The notes beneath the pieces were generated by a model, which saw nothing but the letters and a program-made list of their open reading frames with translations, made no database searches and had not been told where the DNA came from. From Acanthochromis polyacanthus (lineage: Eukaryota > Chordata > Actinopteri > Pomacentridae), in assembly GCF_021347895.1 (NCBI RefSeq), contig NC_067120.1, positions 15,981,361 through 16,045,360 on the forward strand: DNA of 64,000 nt. The letters run 5' to 3'. The position numbers were made by a program, and so were the translations under genes. Each line of letters starts with the position of its first letter. Position 1 is the first letter of the stretch. Positions 32,291 through 49,040 of the stretch are shown here, in pieces.

Positions 32291-34219
32291 ATAATTCATA
32301 GAGCAGTTGTTTACGTTCCTGATACCCAATGACAACACATCACATCTTAGCTGGAAGGGGCACAGGTTCCTCAGTAATACCACCTGTCCAGATCTGATCA
32401 CACTGTGAAGGTATAACGTATCCAATGGCTGAAACAACAATAACAGAAGCCCATTTGCATCCTGCACTCAGCTGCTAAAACAAGGGCAGATTAAATTGTG
32501 GCTAATGCACAACACAGTGGTGGAGATGAAAGCCTCTCTCCGACAGTGTGCCTGGTGCTCAGCCTTTTTCAGATGGAATGCGGTGATGGATCTTGAGAAT
32601 AGGAAGCCCAGGGATGTTGTTTTTAGTCAGGTGTTTCTAAGAATAGAACCGCTTGATTGCCAAAAAAAAGTCTTCTTGTTGTGTGTTTTTGCAGAACTCA
32701 TACCTGGTTTCATAACGGAGGTCATTTGTGCAGGATGAGTCGCTGTGATGTGTTTGCCTCCAACCACACAGCTTCTGTTTCTGCAGTTTCTGACCGTTGC
32801 CTCCTCTAAATGCGATAAAGACAACCTGGTGTGTGTGTGTGTGTGTGTGTGTGTTTGAGGATATATGTGAGAGTGAATTATTGATGCAGTGTAAATCCAA
32901 TCTGCCTCGTGGCAGGTGTGCCGTGTGCTGTTTGCTGTGTGTGTTTTTGTGCATGTGTGAGACTTTGTCAGAGAGGAGAAAGGAGCCGTGCTGTAATTAA
33001 AAGGCAGCAGTCTGCAGTGCTGCCCACACAGATTCAGCTGTACAGGCTATAGGCTCATTGTACCTTGCATGCACACATGAGCACCGGATTGTTCACGTAC
33101 ACTGACGCTGCACAGTGTCTTTCTCCCTCTCACTCTGCCCTCCCTTTTTTTCTCAATCTGTTGAGCAGTACAGTTTGCTTTTTCTCCCCCTATGCCTCCC
33201 TCCTTCTCTCACCCCTCTCTCTCTTGCTCTTTATGCTCTTTCTCCCTCTCTCACAAACTTTACAATGTGCCACACTCGAGCTGCAGCAGCCTGTTATGGT
33301 GCGGCATGCAGACAAGCTGCTAGCCGTCGCCCAGTGATATCATCCCATTGTCCCTGTGCTGTCACCTGCACCAAAGAGCATGGAGTCTGGGAAGAGAAAG
33401 AGAGGGGAGGAAAAGAGAGTTGGATGAAGGAAAAGGGAGGAGGAGGAGGAATGAAAGAGAGGGTGAGGGAGTGAAAGAGGAGTTCTGAGAGGGTTGGAGG
33501 ACTGTGTGGTCCTCCTCCACTGGACCAGGCTGAAATTATTTACTGTAAATTCTCAACTAGATGTTTGGGTCTGTGTTTACGTGGGACCTTTACATGGATC
33601 AAGCTTATATTAGAGATGGGTTTATATTTAATTATTCATTCATTTCTGTTATTATATCATGATGTTGTAACAAGAAATATTAGCTTTCATGATCTGTTCC
33701 AATTATAATTTGCCATCTCTCTTACTGCAAATCCATGTCTTCCTCCATGTTTGCCTGTCTTATTATTTAGAATATGGATTATGTGTATCTCCACTGAATT
33801 ATACAGCCAACATGTATATTATATACATAAATTCACTCTGAGAATTCATCTTATCTCTTCTGCTTTGCTTTTTTTTTTTAAAGATATTCACTCTATTTTT
33901 GTCAGTAAAATCAACATTTCATGCTCTAACGTTTAGCGTTATTGGCTGGTTTCGATGAGCCAGGTGTTGCACTTCACTTGCAGCAAAACCAGATGAAAGA
34001 CGTCTGACTTTGACCAGATCTAACAGCTATTTGGTTCAGACTTTGGCTTTGATAGAAACTTCTCATGTTTTTACTTCGTGATATCTTGGCTTCTGCACTA
34101 TGAATGTTTATTCTATTAAAGCTGGCATAGGCAGAAATCATGAACGATAACAGAATTAGAAAATACAGCTTTTCTATAACTCTTCCCTTTCTGTCCTCAG
34201 CTGCTCCTACCAGACAAGC
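32291..34219. other. Intron-like DNA with a GT microsatellite and a pyrimidine/purine switch
   Basis: Contains (GT)n at 32829-32854. A T/C-rich tract (33115-33250) is followed about 130 bp later by an A/G-rich tract (33385-33480). No gene is supported. Confidence 0.5.
32829..32854. repeat. (GT)13 microsatellite
   Basis: Pure GT dinucleotide repeat. Confidence 0.97.
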
Positions 34220-34770
34220 ACAGGCATCATACAACACAAAGAAAAAAACAAAAGTAGAATCTCTTTGGTTATTTATTTTACAAAAATGACAAAAACTGGC
34301 ATCAAAATCTGCTTTTCTGAATGCTCAACGGTGTAACCAACACTTCTGATATTGTTATTTGTTTTGTATACTTGTGTCCTGTCTACCTTGTGGAAACACA
34401 GCCTGCAGTTCAACCGAGTTCAACTGAAAAGGCACTGAATTTTTGTCACTTGACTGTTGGTCGCAGCTGAGTCAGTTCAGATGTACCGAGGAGTGCAGCT
34501 TTTTATGTTTTGTTCTTTTCCTCCAGAATCCGGTTATTGCAATTGATTTGTTTTTGTCAATTTTTACCTGATATGTAGAATAAAGTGATTTTGATAAAGC
34601 ATCAATATTTATAGCTTTGATCTGGTTGTTTCTCCCAACTGAGCAAAAGGTCACACAAGAAAATTCTCTCTGTTTATTAAATTTTCTTGTGATGAAATTT
34701 TTATAATTTTCCAATTTGATAAAACCCATCCCTTTCAGCGGGCTGGCTGGTTTGAGTTTCAAATTGTTAA
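34220..34770. repeat. Unrecognised dispersed repeat, copy 2 of 3
   Basis: Same block order as 28110-28760: ACAAAAGTAGAATCTCTTTG, a TTATTTATTTTACAAAAATG segment, GGAAACACAGCCTGCAGTTC near 34393, TGACTGTTGGTCG, GAATCCGGTTA, and TTGTTTCTCCCAACTG. Confidence 0.65.
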
Positions 34771-35975
34771 AGCCTGACAACTGAGCCAAGGCAAAGTGCT
34801 GAATTCTAGTTTCCTCTCAGACCATTTAGATTGTAATATGCTGAGAGGCTATTATGGATTTTTTGCTCAGTGAAGCCAAAAAATACTGCCTACCTCAGCT
34901 TTAACAGAGTGGTGAGGAATGGTGACTTTTACCAGCCAGTAGAGGTGGATGAATTCAAGTGACAACCAGTTCTTATCGGCTGCACACAATCATAGTTCCT
35001 GTCAGTTTGAATATTAATGATGTCATTCCACAGTTATCATGACGCCACACAAAACTTTTGCGAACAATCTGACAAGCGCTGACATTCTAAATATCGGTCA
35101 GATGGATTGATACCGGCATGACGGCATACCTTACATGACAATTCAAATTTGCATGTAAAATAATAGAGAACTAAGTAGAGCAAACCATAGAACCTGATGA
35201 TCAGATCACCTATACAGCAGTTATTCTCCCTGTCATACAAAAGAACATGATAATAACAGTGATTATTGGAGGCTGAGTACAAGCGGGATGGATTGATCTC
35301 ATACCAGTGTATTGGACTGAGCAGGATGTGAAGGCTGTTGGACTGCAGCTTTTTGTCTCTGCCCCCTGCTGCTGCCGCCGCCTGCTCTCCTCGGCTTTCC
35401 AGGCTCATCTCCAGTGAGCCTATTAAAAGCCCAAGGCTAGGCTTTTAATGAGAAACGTAGAGGTAGTGTTAAGTTTCACCGACGGGAGCATGAAAAAATT
35501 GTTTAACATGATGGAAAATCTGCTTTAGTCATTTGCATGCTGGGAGTTTGATGAGAAAGTTGATCCAAGTCTCGCAGCTGAGCAGTGAATCAGTTCTGCT
35601 CTTAACGCACAGGCTTGTGTTGATCAGCATCTTTAGCCGTAAACAAGAAACGACAAAGGGACGATTATCACCAATTTGCAAGCCGAATTAACAGCCGCAG
35701 AGCAATTGTGCGGGTAATTTCACCACCACTTCAGTGTTTTTACCTGGTCTTTGCTTGTTTATGCCGACCACTCACCCTGCTGTCATTTGAAAATGTACAG
35801 TACACACACAGTTACACACACAACACAACACAACACAACAAGGGATTCGTGTTTCAGCGATGTAGTCATATGCCAAACAGGCACCAAGCCTTACGAACAC
35901 AAACATTTGCAGGAATGGACACACTCATCTCCCTACTCATAGCTGCACACACATAAATGCATACTGGCCATTACA

Positions 35976-35977
<2 letters not shown>
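34771..35977. other. Intron-like non-coding stretch
   Basis: About 1.2 kb. It includes a short CAACA-type repeat near 35818-35841. No gene or recognised element. Confidence 0.5.

Positions 35978-36007
<30 letters not shown>
35978..36007. repeat. (CA)n microsatellite
   Basis: Pure CA repeat of about 28 bp with a CGCG at its left edge. Confidence 0.95.
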
Positions 36008-36155
36008 TGCAGCAGCCAACTAACACCTCCACAGCCCTTCTCACTTCTGCTCCTTTCATTTGCTGCTGCCTTTGGCATACCTTCCTCCTCCTTTATTTCA
36101 AATCTCCGTGTCTCCCTCCTTCGACATTTTTATCTCAACACCTGCAGCAACGTTT

Positions 36156-40560
<4,405 letters not shown>

Positions 40561-40625
40561 CTCAAACACACTCACACGTACACACACACACGTACACACA
40601 CACACGTACACACACGCACGTACAC
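40561..40625. repeat. CACACA/CACGTA mixed microsatellite
   Basis: CA repeat interrupted periodically by CGTA (CACACACACACGTA pattern, several copies). Confidence 0.9.
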
Positions 40626-41884
40626 TGGGTAGGAGGGCCTGGTCTAGACTGCAGCATGAACTTTGTTCTGTTAAAAGTTTCTATTGAAATATGCAGTTGC
40701 CATTGAAATATTGTTCTTCTATTGGTGTCGTGACAAAGAGCAGGGAGGGCGCCGCTCCTATCTCAGTGTGAGTCTGAGGGAGCAATGGGCCGACGGGGAT
40801 CGCCCAGTGTCTCCGCTCTACAGAGTCAGTGTGCAGAAATAATGCCCATTAGACTTGGTCAATCACGCCCCTCGCTCAGTGAAATATGGCCCTTTCTCTC
40901 ATTTCATACCATAATCCATACATCTCACCACCATCCATCATCTCTCTGAAAGACGACTGCCACACTGAATGCTTTTATTTATGATACATTTTTTTAAATT
41001 AATGGCTTCTCATGCGGTGACGTTCGCTGCTGAGAAAGCTCGGCGTGTTGAGTTATGCTTGGATATGAAACGAAAGAGGCTGTTCATTAGTGAATTAAGG
41101 TAAAACTGCAGCTCGTTTGTTTCAGGTCTCTTGACCACCGGTGAAGCTCTGACAGTGCGTGGGCTGATGATTTCATTAATTGTAAGTGGGTGGAAATTAT
41201 ATACTCGCAGTGGTACGCAACAATGGCCATGTTGTGAAGCCGCTGAGCGTGGCCCACTGGTGCAGAATGAATTCATATGACTATGCAGGATTATTAAGTG
41301 GCTATTCCCACAACTGCAACTTGTGGAAGCAACTGAGCGGTGAATGAAGAAGCACTCAGATATTTACGAAAATAAGTACGAAGAAAGATACTTAATCCTG
41401 CCTAAAGCTGGAGTGCAGAACGTTAGCTTATAAACGTCCATTACAGTCAGGCTGAACAAGTCCACACAACGCTGATTAAGCACATCAGTGCTGGGCAAAT
41501 CTCTCTGTACTTCACTTATAATTTGTTCCAAAGCCGTGTGGTGATATTCCCATATTAGTGCACCAGTAGAAATGCCTCATCCAACAATGATTAGTTTGCC
41601 AGAAGCTTGAGCAGCTACAAGTATGGAGGGGCCTGTGGTGGAAAAATCTAGAAAGCATCAAAGAAAAGTTTTTCGTGGTCCCAATAAAGAAGAAACTCGA
41701 TGTTCAGGTGAAGGGTTACAGTCTGAAAATGAAAGGGACTGTTGGCAAGGCACTTGACATAAACATGAGTCCACATTGTTTGTATAATTGTGAACTGCAG
41801 GTTTAGGTCAAAAAGCGTATTAACAAAATATACTAGTATTGGTTCAATATCACAGTGCCTCCTGTGACCAATGATGTTGATTTT
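40626..41884. other. Intron-like non-coding stretch
   Basis: About 1.26 kb of AT-rich DNA with no gene. The last part may belong to the adjoining Tc1 remnant but could not be aligned by eye. Confidence 0.45.
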
Positions 41885-42312
41885 TCATAGTGTTCTGCTG
41901 GGAAATCTTGTGTTCTGGCATTCATGTGGTTACTTTGACTCAAACCACCACCTAAACACTGCTCCAGATCAAATGCACAACCCTCACTGAAACGGCTGAT
42001 ACTTGTGGCTTTATCTGACAGGACAGTACACTCTGCTGCACTGCAAAAACAGATGAGGAACAGCTTGAGGAACACGACTAACAGCACAAGTTGTTTCTCC
42101 AAACTCCCCAGATACTGATCTGATTGAGCATTTTCTGGATCCATGAAGGCCCCACAACCCACAGGACCCAATGCCAGCATCCTGCTACCAGACACTACAG
42201 GACATCCTTAGAGTTCCTGTGTCCATGCCCGAGTAGTTTAGAGCTGTTTTGGCAACACGAGGAGGACCTACACAATATATGGCAGATGTTTTCAATGCCG
42301 TGGCTGATCAGG
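41885..42312 (+). pseudogene. Tc1/mariner transposase 3' half, inactivated
   Basis: Three-frame reading gives the order of a Tc1-like DDE transposase C-terminal half: VFCWEILCSGIHVVTLT, then TAKTDEEQLEEHD, then PNSPDTDLIEHFLD, then GPNASILLPDTTGH and SCFGNTRR in shifted frames. It ends in GTGGCTGATCAGG, the usual inverted-repeat end of this fish Tc1 family. In active relatives the second region reads DNAPCHTAK and the third PNSPDLNPIEHLWD, which carries the catalytic Glu. Here the Glu of IEH is kept but the frame has several stops and shifts, and the 5' half is missing. A dead DNA-transposon relic. Confidence 0.75.
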
Positions 42313-43707
42313 ATGTGTTCTTAACATATAGCCAGGTAGTTAAAGGATCCCCAAACAAGAGCTTTGTTCCCCTTAGAGGGTAGTGAGAAAACAGATGTTG
42401 AGAGATGATTCATTGGTTTGGAAAGAAGGCAAAAGTTCTGCAACAGCATTCCCTTTTGATTTTATGTCCTTTTGTCAAATTTGGATTATTTGTGAACTGC
42501 TGAATATGTGAACAGTTTGGTAAATTAAAAGCATCCGAATTTTTAAGGGAGGAAATGTGTTTAACTACTAACAACTTACAGACATCTAGAACATAACAAG
42601 GAACAACAAGTAGACATCATCTCAAGAGATCAGGAGTCAAACAGTTTGGAAACCACTAGTTTAATTGTAAGCAATGTGTTGTTCTCTATAATGTTTTCTT
42701 GTGTTTTTGGATTTAAAATCCTAATCTGAATAAATATAGATGTAAATAAAATAACAGTGTAGACTGTGGAATGTAGACAATTTCCCTCTGAAAAATTGTG
42801 GAGTGGAAACACGCTCCAAGACGAAATGGAAATTTAATGTACCTCAAAATTGTACTTAAGCACAGCACGGCACCGGAGTAAATTTGTTTACACCACTGCT
42901 ACTGGGTTAGGGCGGAAAAAAACAGTGTGAAAATGTGAACACTGGAGTCGAAGTCATTGTTCAGTTTGATGGACAATGTTCTTTGATGCAGATAATGTTA
43001 CATTTTCAGTGCTTTTGTAGTGAGAGGAGTGTTATTTAAGGCTGAGCCCACAGAAAAGTGACTCTTTCAGACCATTGTTGCCCTCTGCAACCATAGCTAA
43101 CGGACGTCAAAAGACTTTTCACATCTGTTCTTTCAAAACGGCTTCCAATAATGCCGGTGAGGAGTCGGCAATAAATAAGCTTCCCCTGACTGAGTCAACT
43201 AGATTAGATTGCACGGGGACATCTGTTGAGTATAGGTGAGTACTTTCTCTGACTTCTAACTGTATGGGAAAGGAAGTCTTGAGGATGTGCCTTCAGGCTT
43301 TTTCTTTTCATTCGTGTAGCTGTTCTGTTGCTTCTCCACCTCCACCCTCTATTGAACATGTAGAGGGCTGCATTGACTCGAGCACAATCAGTGCAGCTGA
43401 CAGTTATTTTACTGTACACTCTGTGCCTTTTGATTTAACACGCAATTATAGTGTCGGCTTTGCTTTTATGCGCCGCCAAATTCATATAGCAGGATGCTAT
43501 GCTCTGTCATCTCCTCATTCCGCTGACAGCTGCATCTGACACCAAACAAATAACTTTTTGAATTTTTAATGCTCTCTTGTACAAATGTTTCCGAAAAAAA
43601 AAAAAACCCACCCGGTAACTTTGTGGATTCTGTTGGCTGTTCATGTGATACCAGGAAATGTTTAACCCCTATTGTAGAGAGACAAAAGGTTGTTTTAATC
43701 CCACTGT
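42313..43707. other. Intron-like stretch with a possible hAT end
   Basis: About 1.4 kb. CAGTTTGGAAACCACTAGTT at 42639-42658 resembles a hAT inverted-repeat end but no partner end was found. A donor-like TAG|GTGAGTAC is at 43236. Poly-A run at 43594-43606. Confidence 0.35.
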
Positions 43708-43779
43708 GAGAGGGGAGGGAGGGTGAGAGGAGGGACGTGGGAGGAGGGGAGGAGGGGTTGTGGGTGTGTTTGGGGGGCG
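43708..43779. other. G-rich tract
   Basis: Repeated G runs (AGGGGAGGGAGGG, GGGAGGAGGGGAGGAGGGG, TTTGGGGGGCG) on the plus strand with G-quadruplex potential, 85 bp upstream of the candidate start exon at 43865. Confidence 0.7.
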
Positions 43780-43864
43780 ATTTTTAGTGAGGGAGTCAGC
43801 TCCCCTCTCTTTACTGTCACTCAGTCACAGCAGAAGCATTGAGGAGTACAGAGCCGCTGGGATT

Positions 43865-43888
43865 ATGGCAACGGAACTATGCTCTCAT
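43865..43888 (+). other. Candidate alternative first coding exon
   Basis: ATG at 43865 opens eight codons (MATELCSH) followed directly by a donor-like GTAAAG at 43889. Upstream lies a G-rich tract and a leader without in-frame interference (GCAGAAGCATTGAGGAGTAC). If unspliced, the frame stops at TAA after 17 codons. It could be an alternative promoter exon of the host gene. No expression signal is directly visible. Confidence 0.2.
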
Positions 43889-44189
43889 GTAAAGGATGCA
43901 CAGACTGAGGGGATTTAACCTTATTGACACACACAGATAAAGGTGATGTATCCTCCTTTTTGTTTAAGAAAGTACAGCTTTGGATGCTTCCTAAGATCTG
44001 CAGGTGATTTGCCAAGCCGGTTTCTTCTTTAAGATATTTCACCTCAAAATGAATCATCAGTGATTAACCCATACACTCCCATGTTTGAGCTTATTAACTG
44101 TCTGAATATATTTGGTTTTGAGGCTGTTGATTGGAGAGACCAGTAGAGAATGTTGAATGGGATAACAAAAAAAGGTTACTTTTCACTTT

Positions 44190-44262
44190 TTTGAGAACAA
44201 TTAATTGACAAAATAAGCTACAAGTCAATCAGTAACAAAATAATCATCAGTTGCAGCCTCAC
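44190..44262. repeat. End fragment of the GTTGCAGCC-ended fish repeat
   Basis: AATTAATTGACAAAATAAGC through ATAATCATCAGTTGCAGCC matches the end of the copy at 17530-17575. Confidence 0.5.
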
Positions 44263-45344
44263 ATGATTTTCAAAATGTTTACTAAAACAGCACATCCACT
44301 CAGTTTTTTCTTCTACATGTAGAATCTGTGAAATTTCCTACTCACACTGTTTTGGCTGAGATGTCCACAACAATTTGTTTTCTTTGACAATCAGCCACGC
44401 TATAAACATTTTTGTGGATGGCTTGCACTTTCCCAGCACTTTCACATCAACAAATCATCTTTATTGTGCTGTTTATTCGGCTGAAGCTCAGCTTGCCTTC
44501 AGTATAATAGCTAAAGAACCACATCTCTGTCTCGCAAGCAGCGTCCCTTAATGCAAATTCATCACGGGGGAAGAAAGAGTGTGTTCCGACTCTAATTATT
44601 TCTCCCCTCTTTGGCGGTAATGACGCTTCATCGGGAGAGTGGTATCATCTAAAGCCACACTCTGCCTCTCATTAGGCAGGACTCTAAAATTAAACCCACA
44701 GGCCGTTCTGCCAGTGCTGTGGCCCTTTTCCTCTGTCTGAGGACACACATGCGAGCACACCCATCAAAACAGCACAGCTTGGAGGAGAAAACCAACGAGA
44801 CTCTCATTAGAGAAACATGTGAGACCATGTTAGCTGGTGTTATCTGCACTGAGCCATGCTTCAGCAACCTGTTGACATCTCACTTTACTGGACATGCATG
44901 TGCCATTGTTATGTTTTACATGACGTGAATGATGGAAGCCACGCTGTTTGGTTTGTGTTACTGATGTGCATGCAAAAATATCTAAAGATTCAGTATTTTT
45001 TGGGCTTTTAGTGGTGGTTATATCTCTTAAATATGTGTTTCTTCATCTGTAAGACTGCATTATACTTAATTAATATGGTTTTCTAAGTTTACTTCACAGC
45101 TGTAGCTGAATGAAACAAGCAGTGTTTAGTCAGCATACATAAAAGTAAATACTAAATATTTTACATTTGCATATTAATGGAACTTAGGATGCAGTCTTCA
45201 AGAAATTATGTAATTACCCAAAAAAGGATGGCTTACTTGTAATGCAGTTTTACTTTAGTTGCAATATATTTTTGCATGAGTTTACTTTTTGATCACTTGA
45301 GACAGTATAAGTTACGATTGAGAACTTACTTTATATATAATGTA
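44263..45344. other. Intron-like non-coding stretch
   Basis: About 1.1 kb; AT-rich, with no gene or recognised repeat. Confidence 0.5.
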
Positions 45345-45713
45345 CACTAGTACCGTTCAAAAGTTTGGGGTCGCTTAGAAATGTCCTTATTTTTTGAAAG
45401 AAAAGCTTTTTTTTCAGTGATGATAACATTAAATTAATCAGAAATACCTTCTAGACAGTCTTAATATGGGAAATGACTATTTTAGCTGGAAGCAGCTGAT
45501 TTTTAATAGAATATCTCCATAGGGGTACAGAGGAACATTTCCAGCAGCATCACTCCTGTGATCTAATGCTACATTGTGTTAGCTAATGGTGTTGAAAGGC
45601 TCATTGATGATTAGAAACACCTTGTGCAGTTATGTTAGCACATGAATAAAAGTGAGTTTTCAAGGCAAACATGAAATTGCCTGGATGACCCCAAGCTTTT
45701 GAACAGTAGTGTG
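45345..45713. mobile_element. Tc1/mariner-like miniature element
   Basis: 369 bp with imperfect terminal inverted repeats (left ACCGTTCAAAAGTTTGGGGT, right ACCCCAAGCTTTTGAACAGT) and TA on both sides (45343-45344, 45714-45715), the target site of Tc1/mariner elements. No transposase. The CCGTTCAAAAGTTTGGGGTC end is a very common fish family. Confidence 0.8.
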
Positions 45714-45780
45714 TATCTATATCTATATCTATATCTATATCTATATCTATATCTATATCTATATCTATACATCTATATAG
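45714..45780. repeat. (TATCTA)n hexanucleotide microsatellite
   Basis: About nine copies of the hexamer, starting directly at the right TA of the Tc1-like miniature element. Confidence 0.95.
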
Positions 45781-45804
45781 ATGTAGATGGCTGAAACCGG
45801 GACC

Positions 45805-45880
45805 AGGGTCCAATTTCGTATTGTTGCATGTGTAAATGTGGAATGATATGACAATAAAGAACCTTTGACCCTAAAAACAT
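45805..45880 (+). mobile_element. LINE 3'-tail fragment
   Basis: AATTTCGTATTG, then ATGACAATAAAGAACCTTTG (45848-45867). This resembles the 3' end of fish non-LTR retrotransposons, where TGACAATAAAG precedes a short simple repeat. A related tail is at 57061-57130 on the other strand. Confidence 0.5.
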
Positions 45881-48079
45881 TAGATATTTAAATATTGCAG
45901 ATATGGAGTAACATTGTTGTTGGTCCACTTAACGAATCTGTGTATAAAATTCCCTCTCCTTTTTGCACAATTGTTCTCTCCCCCAACTCCTAAGAGAAGT
46001 GTTTGTCTCTTTGACTATCACACATGTAAAACCTAAACATTGAGCTGAAAGATGCTAAAATGCTCCCCAGAGTACAGAGCTAATGGGATCTGCAGCTTCA
46101 AGCAACAAAAATACAATATGATTTATTGTATTGTTATTACAGAATCATCCGATTTGCTTTATTCTTTTACTGTTAACTCTTGTGTGTTTCATCTGAAGTG
46201 TTCTTATGCTGTTGATGCATTAAATATTCAAGTGTTTATCTTGCTTGGCGGGACTCATGGCACGAGAGTCCTCTCTGAAGTATTGAGGGCTCTGCGTCTC
46301 TTGCTGTGAGGTGTTTTGTAGTCCTACTTGCTGCCCACTGTCGGCATCCTACATCAGGCTATTTTCAGTCTCGGCCCTTCGTTCCCCTGCTTATCACCAT
46401 GGCAGCCAAGCTGGACAGAGCTGTGCTGACTCTGTGGTGTCTCAGGGCAGAGGTGGGGTGGTCGAACGGCTGGCTCGATGTCATGAGGGGAAGCTGCTTT
46501 TGATGGGATCAGGCCTCGACTTATTCAAGCAGGATGTGGAAAGGTCATTTTGTTGATGTATTTTATTCAGAAATCCCAGCTGAAGTCAACCGCTAACACA
46601 TGCACAAAGAGGCAGAAGTTATGAACTGGCTCCTGAGTGTCTAAATGCAAGAGCTGAACCAGATGGTAGCTGATCCGTAGGTCTGTATTCAGGTATGGAG
46701 TCAGCAGAGGCGTCAGCAGTAATCCAATGTGATGCTCTGAGAAGAAAGCATGTACATCAGTGTCTTTTAAAATCTGGGTCAGAGTCCTCCTAAATTCAGG
46801 TCTGTGAGAAGATCAGATTTTCTGTTGTAATATTCTGTAAGAAGTCTTATACTGACTGGGCTTGGAGGTAAGGCTTTTGAAATTGTACAAAAGGTCGAAG
46901 TAAATAATGAAGGTTTTGGGAAAATAGCAGGAAAAAAACATCTGATTGACAAAGATGCAGCACACAGAGGCTGCACAGTTAAATCTTGGTTAGGAAGATA
47001 AAAAAGCGATCTTAAGAGAAGCTACATATGTTATTTGTATGAAACAGAGGTAATGTAAACCTATAGTTGACAACTGCGTGTCTGCGAAGTGGTGCAGAAA
47101 GCAGTGTTGGTGTTAAACCGTGTGGAAACGGTGGGCTTCTCTCAATGGGGCTTCCAGACTCTTATTTAGAGCAGCAGACTGAAGTCGATAAGCCTTTGCT
47201 AGAAGTAAATTGGATCGGCTTCTTCAATCATTTTGCCCATCGATTCCTTACAGTGTGTCTGTGTTCGCTGTGGCACAGTTTAAGGGAAAGAGACGAGAGG
47301 ATTGGGCATAAAGCAAATGGTGTTTGAGCAGACAGACGGCAGAGAAGAGAATAAATACAATCTACAGAGATTACTAAGGAAGAGGAGGGAAAAGAAAAGG
47401 GCAGTTTAGGTTAAGACAGAACATCAGAGCCTTTTCTGATCCGTGACACTGTGTTAAGGTCATATTGTCTTAGCAAGTGAGTCATGGTCTGGTCGTTTAA
47501 TGTGAAGCACTTTTTTTTCTTTGCTTTTAAAAGCATGGGTTGTAAAGAGATTTATATATCTTATTATATGTTTATTTAATAAAAAACTGCATCAAGACAC
47601 ATCTGTCTTATTATCTCCCAGACCCTCCTGCATGTAGAGTCTTGACTTCAGGCTAAAAATTGTGAGATGGACTTCATTGGTGAAAGAAAAGAAGATACAA
47701 TAGATGAGAACACGGGTGCCTAATTTTTCTTCTGACCGAAGTTTCATAGTCAGAGCAAATAGTTCTACACTCAAATATGTTAGGTCAGCATTTGTGAATA
47801 ATCCCCCAGTACTGACAACTCTGCGACTCCACATTTAGTCCTAACATTTAAACTCGATTTATACTACATGCAAAGGCTTATAGCTTTCACTGTAGCTGAT
47901 TTACACCTCATCAAATATGTGAGAAGATATTCAAATAGGAATTTAAAAAAGAAAAGATCAAAACAGGGAAGGCCCTTTTTTGAATCCTTAATCATTCCAA
48001 ATTTTCATGATCAAAGTGAGGAGTTGTGATGTGAAACATTCTTTCTATCATTAAGAGGAAATGATCGAGACATCAATAC
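45881..48079. other. Intron-like non-coding stretch
   Basis: About 2.2 kb with no supported gene and no recognised repeat. Confidence 0.5.
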
Positions 48080-48350
48080 GTCCATTGTCTATACATTACT
48101 TAATCCTCATTAGGGTCACTAGGGGGCTGGAGCCTATCCCAGGTGACTTAGGGTGAAGGCAGGAGACACTCTGGACATATCACCAGAATAGATAGACAAA
48201 CAATCACACTCGCATTCACACCCACGCATGCACAGGGAAAACATACAAACTCCATGCAGAAAGATCCCGGGAAGGCAGGGACACAAACCAGGGATCTTCG
48301 AGCTGCAAGGTGCTAACCACCAATCCACTGTGCAACCCAACTGACACATT
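48080..48350 (-). mobile_element. L2/CR1-like LINE 3' fragment
   Basis: On the minus strand it reads TGGTGGTTAGCACC, TTTCTGCATGGAGTTTGTAT, CCTGGGATAGGCTCCAGCCC, which are landmark stretches in order from a very abundant fish CR1/L2-type 3' region. Internal parts are missing, so it is an old, deleted copy. The tRNA-like head is part of the LINE and not a tRNA gene. Confidence 0.65.
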
Positions 48351-48429
48351 ATAATAGAAAAAATAAATCATGAAAAACATTTATTTGTGTAGAAATATAG
48401 GACAGACATCTGCATTACATAATGCGGTT

Positions 48430-49040
48430 TCACATGAGCTCTTGACCTTAATCCTCTGAACCCCCAGCGATTTCTGGGTGTCCTGTCACATTGTTACTCT
48501 CATTGGCCTCATTTTATTTACAAAAATGTGAAGTCCTGCACCTCTGTGGGAACAGCCCACATATGTGTAGAAGTAGAGAGATGTTCGCATTTTATTTTGT
48601 AAAATATAGTAATAGTATAACCCCGTGAAATTTAAATGAAGAGAAAACAAAAGTTGCATTTCTTTGATCATTTATTTAACCAAAAATGAAATAACCTGGA
48701 ATCAAGAGCTCTAATTTTTTCCAAGTGGTCACAGATGTTACCAACACATAGTGTAGATATTTAACTATTTGCATTTTTAATTTGTTTCCATACTGGCCTC
48801 CTGTTTACTTGGGTGTGCACAGACCGCAGTTCAGCCCAGTTTAGCCGAAACATCCCTGATTTTTTTGTGTTTTTGTGGAGTTTCGGCTGCCGCTGAGTCA
48901 CCTTTAACTTCACAGTTGCACTGAGGTGCCCAAAATTTTAATTTTTTTAAATAATCTAGGTTGAGCAAAGGGTTTATTTTTTTATGCATTTTAAATGAGA
49001 TGAGGAGAATGGTGTGATTTTGATGAAACTGCATGATTTT
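48430..49040. repeat. Unrecognised dispersed repeat, copy 3 of 3
   Basis: The longest-looking copy on its left side (CCTCTGAACCCCCAGCGATT at about 48454). It then shares GTAGAAGTAGAGA, ACAAAAGTTGCATTTCTTTG, a TTATTTAACCAAAAATGA segment and CAGTTCAGCCCAGTTTAGCC (48829-48848) with copies 1 and 2. Confidence 0.65.

Noticed and set aside
48134..48349. tRNA-like GGTGGTTAGCACC stretch on the minus strand
   Set aside because: It is part of the CR1/L2-like LINE 3' region; no tRNA cloverleaf or internal promoter pair follows.
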